A DNA stretch of 64,000 nucleotides from Pachyseris speciosa (Eukaryota > Cnidaria > Anthozoa > Scleractinia > Pachyseridae): positions 348,501-412,500 of the forward strand of contig JAEMWC010000446.1 in NCBI GenBank assembly GCA_016490735.1, written 5' to 3'. A program made the translations under genes and the position numbers. Within the stretch, counting starts at the first letter, position 1. Each line of letters starts with the position of its first letter. The notes below the pieces were generated by a model. It was given only the letters and a program-made list of their open reading frames with translations, was not told the origin of the DNA and searched no databases. Shown here piece after piece: positions 57,014 through 64,000 of this stretch.

Positions 57014-57118
57014 GAGAGAAACACACGCGCGCGCGAGAATTGGCGAGGAGACGCGACGCGAGGGGAGCGCCGAAAATTAGCGTCTCCTCGCAATTTCGCG
57101 CTCGCGTGTATTTTTCAC
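57014..57118. repeat. GC-rich hairpin (cgcgcg arms)
   Basis: acacacgcgcgcgcgagaa then ggcgaggagacgc pairs with gcgtctcctcgc then tcgcgctcgcgtgtat. The ORF covering it (57,007-57,381) is not taken as a gene. Confidence 0.7.
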
Positions 57119-57129
57119 AATCCGTCGCC

Positions 57130-58080
57130 GAACCTGAGACTACTCGCAGTCTAAACCGTCTCAAGAACCACTGGTTTGGAGAACAAACTGTCGGCGCTAA
57201 TTGTTTTGCGCATATGCATCCTTACTGCGAAAGCGGTGCGTGTCGTGATGTCGCGGGCGATACCACGCATTGTTATGGTTGGCATCGAGCGCTCGGGAAG
57301 AATGGCGCAGGCATGAGCAATGGGCCGCAAATACTCCGCATATATTTACATCTCTTGAATGCAAAGGGTCCCCGATTTTGATTTTTATAAATTCATTAGG
57401 AGGGCTCCACTGAAAACCGCCTTGGCGAGTTGGATCCCCTCGAAAAATATTCGTTAGACAGCCGGGCCGTTTAAGTTAAACTAAATTCAAACCTAGACTA
57501 GAAAAGTTCATTGACATTTTTGTTTGTTTTTGCGAAAAGCAGGTAAGAAGGAACATATTAAAAACGAACGACGTTTCGATGACGCTGGTTATTTTTGCAC
57601 TAATAGCTTTTCAAAATGTCCGAAAACCGAGGGTAGTTTAACAAAGACTTAATTTTTATAGATCTTGGAAAGGGCAGTGTTTCTTAGCCTTAATAATTTT
57701 AGCTGCTTTCAGATATCAAGTGCCCCACTGGAATGCTCTCTTAAAAAAAACTTAATCAAAACAAAACGACAATAAAATCAACATACGAAATATAGGACGC
57801 CTGAACGATTCAGAGGTCGCTGATGAAGCCGGCTGGAATAAATTTGAATTTTTAATATCTTGGTCGGTTAAACTGCAACTTTTGTTAATCAAGCCACGCA
57901 TTTTGGGGAAGCTGAACGCAGCACGTAAACAAAAAAAAATAGAAAAATACTTGATAGCTTAGCGAATTTGATACTGGTTTGCTACCAGCTCCAATTCCCA
58001 GAAAAATAGGAAGAACATATCAAGTTTGCCTACGTGTCAGGGAGATTACAATTTCACAATTAGTCACACAACTCCAATGC
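57130..58080. other. Spacer upstream of the glycosyltransferase gene
   Basis: AT-rich, no gene or repeat boundary recognised. Confidence 0.4.
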
Positions 58081-58085
58081 ATCTG

Positions 58086-58093
58086 TATAAATA
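58086..58093 (+). promoter_or_regulatory. TATA box of the glycosyltransferase gene
   Basis: TATAAATA lies 61 nt before the ATG at 58,154, which would place a start site near 58,116 and leave a 5' UTR of about 40 nt with no need for an upstream intron. Confidence 0.6.
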
Positions 58094-58153
58094 GTCACAA
58101 GAACTCTTAGAAGTGTTCAGTTGATCGATCGCGTATTGCACACGGAAAGGAAA

Positions 58154-59740
58154 ATGCATCTTGTGTTGGTGCACGGTTATTTGCTCGGTGGAACCGGTTC
58201 TAATGTCTACACAGCGAATATAGCTAAGGCTTGGAAACAACAGGGGCATGCTGTCACAGTTATTTGTCAAGATCCAACCGCCGATCGGCTTGATTTCGTC
58301 GATGAATTTATAGTGGGAACCGACAAGATCCCATCTTCAGCCCCCAAAGCCGGTACAGTACGAGTCGTAGTACCCGACATTAATGGCCTTTTGCTTGTGT
58401 ACTGGTACGATTTGTACGAGGGATATGAAGTAAAAACCATGGTAAACTGCTCTTTGGAAGAGATTGAGGCGAATATAGCGGGCACAGCGGCTGGATTGAA
58501 GAAAGTTATCGCTCAAGGCGTCGATCGAATCCTCGCGAATCACGCAATCCTGAGCCCCGTGATCACCAAACGCGCCACGGAGGGGACCGATATTCCGTAC
58601 GACGTCAAGATACACGGCAGCTCGATTATTTTCTCGGTCAAAAATCGCCAAGAGTTGAGGCGATACGCGGTGGAGGGAATCAAGAACTGCCAAAAGCTCA
58701 TCGTGGGGGCAAAGTACATGGCTGGTTTCGTGGAAGAGACGTTCGAGTTAGAAAAGGAAGAGATGGGGCTGGCGAGCAAAACCGTGATTATCTCCCCCGG
58801 AATGGACCCGGAAGTGTTTCAGTTCGGAGGGTCTGTGAAAGAGAGAGAAGAAGCGTTCTTAAAAAGCGTCGCGGATTTCATTAAGAGAAAGCCCGGTGGT
58901 AGACGAACGGACAATATTTCGCTCCCCGACAACACCAGCATCTCAACTGACTTGAACGAAGCACTGGAGAGGGTGGTGCAGTCGTACGACCTCCGTGCCG
59001 CTGATTCTGATCTCTGCGAGCGCTGGCATCCGTTTGAAGAAGATGAGCCCGTCATCTGCTTTTTTGGCAAGTTCCAGGAAACCAAAGGAGTGGGAGAGAT
59101 TCTAATGGCTTTTCCAACTATCTTGGAGAAGATCCCTAAAGCGCGTCTTCTGCTCATCGGCTACGGGGGCAATCGCGAGCACTTGGAAGGAATGCTGGCA
59201 GCTATGGTTCAGGGAAGTTTTGAAGCTTTCAAAGCCTACGCTGCGGCGGGGGATTTCGTGGACATCCCACCGGATCCGAAGAAATATTTCCGGCAGATTC
59301 CCTCCGGCAGAGTGACTATGACAGGTCTTCTGGAACATGACCAGTTAAAGGAGATTCTTCCCATATGTAGCCTGACCGTCACAGCAGCCAAGGCCCTGGA
59401 GGCTTTTGGGATGGTTTCAGTCGAGGCTATGTCCGCTGGAGTCTTGCCGCTTTGTCACGACCACACAGGGATTTCCGATGTTATTGGAGCCGTAAAAGAC
59501 ATGGATCCAGAGTTGGCGGAGATAATGCGCTTGGAGGTACGTCCAGGTGGCATACATGGCGTCGCAGATGGTGCGTTCATTGTGGAGCAGCTTCCGACTA
59601 AAGTGCAGCGTGCTCTTCACTTCCTGTACCCAAATGGCTTTGCGGACCATAGCAGGAGGCGAGAAGTGTCAGTAAAGCTAAGAGAGATCGCAGTGGCCAA
59701 GTTCTCCTGGGATGTTATCTCCAAGAAGATTTTAGAATAA
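58154..59740 (+). CDS. Glycosyltransferase family 4 (GT-B, sucrose/trehalose-synthase-like group), intronless
   Basis: A 528-residue single-exon protein. The N-terminal Rossmann part starts MHLVLVHGYLLGGTGSNVY, the glycine-rich pattern of GT4 enzymes; the C-terminal donor-binding part has CFFGKFQETKGVGEIL near 301 and the EX7E motif with Glu 416 and Glu 424 (EAFGMVSVE). GT4 enzymes transfer sugars from nucleotide-sugar donors, retaining configuration; the substrates cannot be told from sequence. There is no signal peptide or membrane segment, so it is probably cytosolic. The ATG follows a TATA box; a possible upstream in-frame codon (TTG) is ignored. It lacks introns in an intron-rich genome and is more GC-rich than its flanks. 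Family resemblance to bacterial proteins suggests horizontal transfer, which is inference. No lesions. Confidence 0.9.
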   Translation: MHLVLVHGYLLGGTGSNVYTANIAKAWKQQGHAVTVICQDPTADRLDFVDEFIVGTDKIPSSAPKAGTVRVVVPDINGLLLVYWYDLYEGYEVKTMVNCSLEEIEANIAGTAAGLKKVIAQGVDRILANHAILSPVITKRATEGTDIPYDVKIHGSSIIFSVKNRQELRRYAVEGIKNCQKLIVGAKYMAGFVEETFELEKEEMGLASKTVIISPGMDPEVFQFGGSVKEREEAFLKSVADFIKRKPGGRRTDNISLPDNTSISTDLNEALERVVQSYDLRAADSDLCERWHPFEEDEPVICFFGKFQETKGVGEILMAFPTILEKIPKARLLLIGYGGNREHLEGMLAAMVQGSFEAFKAYAAAGDFVDIPPDPKKYFRQIPSGRVTMTGLLEHDQLKEILPICSLTVTAAKALEAFGMVSVEAMSAGVLPLCHDHTGISDVIGAVKDMDPELAEIMRLEVRPGGIHGVADGAFIVEQLPTKVQRALHFLYPNGFADHSRRREVSVKLREIAVAKFSWDVISKKILE

Positions 59741-60090
59741 TTACTATAACGATTCCAAAATTGTTTCAAAAATCAAGAACAAAATAGAACACATATTTGT
59801 TTTAATTTGTTTGAAGAGACAGGCTTTTACAGATTGAGTGGACACTTCAAGATTCAAGACTGATTCGCAACAAAATTTCCGATAAGTCGAAAAACATTGG
59901 AGAGCACTTTTTATCACTGTTTTTATCACTGTTTTCCAAGTGACTGTGAAAAAAATCAGAAACCCAGACAAAGGGTCATTAATAGAAGTTCAGTTTGGAA
60001 GGTTCGACTTTGTTGAAGACTTGCTGAAGAGAAACCTTCGATTTGAGCTGTTCCATATTAAAACCAGGACTAACTTACGACTAAAAACCA
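59741..60090. other. 3' flank of the glycosyltransferase gene
   Basis: AT-rich. No convincing AATAAA was placed close after the stop; a tandem tttttatcactgtt occurs near 59,910-59,935. Confidence 0.4.
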
Positions 60091-60100
60091 GGCACAACAC

Positions 60101-60262
60101 TAGCCTCCTCCACAAGCAACACCCGCGCTTTTGGGGAAAAATGTCTGTCTTTCAGCTTGGGCGTCGTGTGTTGCTAAGCGGCTGAGCGTTAGACAGGCAA
60201 CCTAACCTTACAGACAGGTTTTTTTTTCCCAAAAGCGCAAGTGTTGCCTGCGAAGGAGGCTA
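60101..60262. mobile_element. MULE-type MITE (TAGCCTCC family), copy 3
   Basis: Ends TAGCCTCCTCCACAAGCAAC and GTTGCCTGCGAAGGAGGCTA, flanked by GCACAACAC and GCACAACGC (9-bp duplication with one change). Arms also pair through cgcgcttttgggg and cccaaaagcgc. Confidence 0.85.
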
Positions 60263-61053
60263 GCACAACGCAAAATTGCAAACTGTCATTGCACGTCCAT
60301 GCAATATGTTGAATAAAGACAACGAGTGAAAGGCATTCGGTTCATTGCATAACACAAGCGGCGTGCGTCACAGAAGTCGCATACCACGATCGCCAGGAGA
60401 TGTTGTGCCGTCAATGAAAACAAATACACGTAACCGGTGCGTAAAAGGGGCGGGAAAACGGATGTAGACTGCAAAGAGTCGTCTATCAAATGGGGCAGAT
60501 GTTTGAAGAAATCAGCAGTGACTGCTCAAATCCAAAGTTTCTCTTCCAAAGGTTTTGAGAAGATGGAGCGATTTTTTTTTCACGGCCCAAGCAAAGGAAG
60601 AATTGTTAAGACGAAACCAAAGTAACCTTTCGAGAAACTGGCTGTCGTTAAACCAGAATCAACCGGAATTTGACCCAATTAAAACAGGCAAAGGGTGCCA
60701 AACGCCAGGAGGGCTCTTGATATAAGATGCGATTGGCTTAGGTTTGTTTTACTAAGGCATTCTTAATGAATGAATAAATAATTAACTAAAATAATTTTTC
60801 GTCAATCGAAGATGTTCTGTCCAATTTTGTCATTATATAGTGGCAATGGCTGCAAATGTTTTTAGTTTTTTTTTTGTATCAATTTTGTTCAGATTGTCTG
60901 ATTATCCACTGAACGAACCTGTCTATATTCGTGTGAATGATATATGAAATAAATCATACATGAACTGCGGAAATGAAATCAAATGAAGAATGATCCTCGC
61001 AGTTGTGAACGCAATTTATGCAGTTGTGAAAAGAAGCCTGAATAAAAATTCAG

Positions 61054-61100
61054 GACTTCAACGGGGTTTGAACCCGTGACCTCGCGATTACCGGTGCGAT

Positions 61101-61126
<26 letters not shown>
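61054..61126 (-). repeat. tRNA-Thr(GGU)-like sequence, left copy
   Basis: 73 nt. Acceptor GGCTTCA/TGAAGTC pairs over 7 bp, D stem GCTC/GAGC is intact, T arm ACGGG-TTCAAAC-CCCGT is intact, and GGT sits at positions 34-36. But the standard anticodon stem TCGCA/TCGCG does not pair, so this is a tRNA-derived repeat rather than a working tRNA. Confidence 0.7.
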
Positions 61127-61141
<15 letters not shown>

Positions 61142-61180
61142 AGCCTCACGGGAACATATGAACCCACAATTGACCTGCTT

Positions 61181-61191
<11 letters not shown>

Positions 61192-61213
<22 letters not shown>

Positions 61214-61264
61214 TAGCATCGCACCGGTAATCGCGAGGTCACGGGTTCAAACCCCGTTGAAGTC
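61192..61264 (+). repeat. tRNA-Thr(GGU)-like sequence, right copy
   Basis: The same 73-nt unit in the opposite orientation, with one difference: the D-stem strand reads TAGC instead of GAGC. The anticodon stem is unpaired here too. Confidence 0.7.
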
Positions 61265-61319
61265 CTGAATTTTTATTCAGGCTTCTTTTGCGAGGATCAT
61301 TCTTCATTTGATTGTCTAT

Positions 61320-62440
61320 ATTCGTTGAATTATTTTTCCAAATACAGTTTTATTTCTAGACGGAGTGAATTACCTTCAGTAGTCTATAAGTACAATAGAA
61401 TGCCGTAATAACTTGAAACGGTTAATAAAGACTGGTTGTCATCTGGGGCGTAGCCAGGATTTTTCTACAGGTACGTACAATTTTCCAAATCTCAATCTCT
61501 TCAATTTCTATTCTGATGGAGGTGTGGCTCAAATGGGGAACCGAGCAGAACCTGGGTAACAACTAGTTCTACACTGTAATTTATGAACATACATGCGATG
61601 CTTAAGTCACCGCGTATATAAAATTAATTCCTTGTTTGAAATGGTCGCTCGAGAGGAAACTACCTGTGGGGGAGGACGTTTGGCCCAATGTATCTCATTG
61701 TTAGCGGAGGTTAAAGAAATTATCGAGGGTCGGAACAACACAACAACCAATACCACAAAAGACATCAGTCCGCCGTCATGCAAGTGAAACAGAGGTTTCT
61801 CAGTTGGATCCAGGCAGAGCCACGCGCTCAAAGAATAATTCAAAATTTTAGGTCGCTGTTTTCGACTTTATACCCAGCTAGATCTGTTCCCGGACCATCT
61901 TCGTCTGTAAGGAACAATTCTTATAGGCTGCTCAAGGTGTATACAGGCGAAACACGATAGGAAATTCAAAGACCTTCAAAGTTTAGCTCTAACGAGGCAC
62001 ACATCTGACACATATACCTCCCTTTTCTGTATGAGATCGGGGGAGTATTTTTAAAGATTTTTCTTAGCAAGGGCTGGTTTTGCATTAGGTGCCATTTGTT
62101 CATTAGAATCTGTTTGAGATTCTAAAGGCACTGATGGGCGATATTCTGTAACAAACGGCAAAATAAGTTTGCGTGTATTTTGTTTATTTTGTAGAGACGA
62201 CATTCTTTCACTATAATTAACGCCCGACAGGGTCATGTTCACAAAGTTATCTGGATAACATCTAAACTCTTTTTTGTTTAAATAGAGCAGAGTTTCCTTC
62301 AATTTTCCTTTTGAAGAGTTAGTTCTAAGAACCTCCTTAGATAATTTGCTGACGCCCGAAGGGTGACAGGAGTTAAAATGCCAGCTGAAATGCGTGAATC
62401 TGTCGGTTTGAAGTTAAGTTTCATTTAGGCTAACGCTTCT
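61320..62440. other. Intergenic, no recognised gene
   Basis: Has a terminal word of hAT-like elements (GGGGCGTAGCCAGG near 61,444) and small ORFs without family similarity. Confidence 0.4.
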
Positions 62441-62442
62441 TA

Positions 62443-62850
62443 GGCCCCGTTTATATGGAGGAAAGTTGTCCCGGGTAGAAGGGTCACCCGCCTACCCGAG
62501 CTACCCTGGGCGAGCCAATTTTTCCTACATTTCCTTACAAAACTTGGCGAACCGTTTACATGAGTAACAAAAAGTTGGCTCTGCTCGAAGGGTGACCCTC
62601 CTAGTTATCCGGGTCACCCTCTTTCGATGGTAGGGTCACCCTCCTAGCCGAGCCAACTTTTCTCCATATAAACACTTTGGCTCGCCTAGCCGGGTCAACT
62701 CGGTCAAGGTGAGACAATCAGAGCATGCGCGAGTGCTGCTGGCTCGGGCAAAAGGGTCAACTTTTTCTCATATAAACGCTCGCTAAAGTTGACTCGGCTG
62801 GGAGGGTGACCCTCTTGCCCGGGACAACTTTTCTCCATATAAACGGGACC
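62443..62850. mobile_element. MITE with multiple gggtcaccct sub-repeats
   Basis: Inverted ends ggccccgtttatatggag and ctccatataaacgggacc about 408 bp apart. Inside, the words gggtcacccnc, agccaactttt and ctccatataaac recur several times in both orientations. Confidence 0.8.
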
Positions 62851-62904
62851 TCTACAAAAAAACAATCCATGTGTACATGTAAGGATATTCTTGGTTTTCA
62901 CATG

Positions 62905-63285
62905 ACGTCATCAAAAACTAAAACTCAAAAGTAAACAGACTTTTGCATTTTTATCTTCATTACGTAAAAGACATATTAGAAATGTATCTGCTTCCATGTT
63001 TTCAGCTCGGTACCTTCCTTTGTTTTTAAAATAGAGGAGTTTGAATTTTATAGTTTTTCACAGTGTGTGACATAATAGATGTCTGCCCACAAGCATATCA
63101 CGTACATGAAAACATCGATTCACCGTGTGTTTTTGAGGTTTTAAAAGCCAATATGATAAGAGAACCGTCTATGTGGAAGTTTACAGGCTCAACAGAGCGA
63201 AGAGAGCCTTTGAGATAGCTTAAGTAAGTTTCAGATGTTTTTCACTCGTTTCCGGCCGCCATGTTGGAGCTCATCAAGATGGGCT
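62905..63285 (+). repeat. Interspersed repeat, copy 2
   Basis: Diverged homologue of 3,235-3,610 in the same orientation. Ends not defined. Confidence 0.6.
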
Positions 63286-63617
63286 CCATCATGGCGTTTC
63301 CATACTAAACCCAATAAGTTTGAGTGGTACATTTTGACGAATAACCCGAGTACGGGACCTCGCACAGCCCTGAAGCTTGAGCATATTGTTTATTTATTAC
63401 TCTTCTACAATATCTCTTTTTCTTGACTTTATCTATTGAATGGTTGACGGTTTTATTTTTTTACTTGCGCGACGTGCGCGTGACTGAAAACCAAGAAGAT
63501 ATTATTTTAATATTTAAGTTTCGTACGTGTGCTGTCAGGTACTGGGAATTTCCTTTTAGTTCAAGCAAGATCAGGTCACTCAGATTTGTTGCCTGTGCGA
63601 AAAGAACGGCTGGAACA

Positions 63618-63885
63618 GGAGGCAGATGGCCGAGCGGTTAGGGCGCTAGATCTCAATTAATGCTGTTGCCCTGGGTTCAAATCCTGCTCTGGCCGCCAGT
63701 TGGTGTTGCTCTGGGTAGTCCCTGGTTAATCTCCTCGGTCATCCTTGCAAAATAGCCAACTGGTTTGCCTCCATCCAGTTGGGATTCTTATCATGCATGT
63801 TGTGTTTATTTGAATATTTGTTTCTGTTGTTGAAGATTCATAGTTGCGTTACTCATGGTTGCGTGAAACTTGAAAAACAGGAAAT
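63618..63885 (+). mobile_element. tRNA-Leu-like SINE (family B), copy 2
   Basis: Head GATGGCCGAGCGGTTAGGG with B-box GGGTTCAAATCC, body gggtagtccctggttaatc then atagccaactggtttgcctc and gttgggattcttatcatg. Homologous to the minus-strand copy at 37.70-37.95 kb. Confidence 0.8.
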
Positions 63886-64000
63886 TCATATCGTGACAAG
63901 GATCGTGATAGTAATTGACAACCAGCAGATTAATGTAAGTAAGTTTGAGCGACAAGTTGATCACGTGAACATAGAATACATGGACAATGAGGATTGATCC

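Larger units (their letters stand above)
60977..61313. mobile_element. Foldback unit with two head-to-head tRNA-Thr-like sequences
   Basis: Arms aatcaaatgaagaatgatcc and ggatcattcttcatttgatt enclose two inverted copies of a tRNA-like unit and its flanks (cctgaataaaaattcagg). The left arm has about 35 extra bases (gcagttgtgaacgcaa...). Confidence 0.85.

Noticed and set aside
57007..57381. 124-residue ORF
   Set aside because: It starts within a GC-rich hairpin and shows no recognisable domain.
61054..61264. Two working tRNA-Thr genes
   Set aside because: Acceptor and T arms pair, but the anticodon stem does not in either copy.

Overview
The window is animal nuclear DNA: intron-rich genes with GT/AG junctions, AT-rich spacers and dense, nested transposons. 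The repeat types (many foldback MITEs, tRNA-derived SINEs, BEL/Pao, a Penelope-like element, hAT/ZMYM-type transposase, a MULE carrying SWIM, Ulp1 and PHD domains) and the TSP1-repeat proteins suggest an anthozoan, probably a stony coral. This is inference; no species can be named from the sequence alone.

Layout. (1) 1-33.73 kb, minus strand: the 5' part of an EML5/EML6-like microtubule-associated protein gene. I could place 15 coding exons with consistent splice phases (2,447 coding nt, about 815 aa): all of the first HELP-WD40 unit and the start of the second. The gene runs off the left edge. Its introns hold most of the mobile DNA: an 8.3-kb BEL/Pao retrotransposon at 17.90-26.23 kb with 5-bp target-site duplication and almost identical LTRs, a long-inverted-repeat element with hAT remnants at 10.9-16.35 kb, a roughly 390-bp (TCA)n tract, and several MITEs, two of them close to splice sites. 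(2) 33.8-39.3 kb: intergenic, with nested SINEs and foldback elements. (3) 39.32-40.11 kb, minus: an intronless gene for a small membrane-anchored protein with four TSP1 domains. (4) 42.8-50.3 kb, minus: a multi-exon MULE transposase gene with SWIM zinc finger, Ulp1-like protease and PHD finger, broken by an in-frame stop and several frameshifts, with a Penelope-like remnant in one intron. (5) 54.56-55.38 kb, minus: a second four-TSP1 gene, paralogous to the first, with one frameshift. Downstream and upstream sequences of the TSP1 genes recur in the window, which points to local duplication. (6) 58.15-59.74 kb, plus: an intronless family-4 glycosyltransferase gene with a TATA box, a candidate for horizontal transfer. 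(7) 59.7-64 kb: MITEs, a foldback pair of tRNA-Thr-like sequences and a tRNA-derived SINE.

The genes do not form one pathway. The most unusual points are a short TIR element that carries telomere-type TTAGGG repeats, the MULE with protease and PHD modules beside 9-bp-TSD MITEs, hammerhead-ribozyme-like motifs in the Penelope remnant, and transposons lodged within a few bases of EML splice sites.
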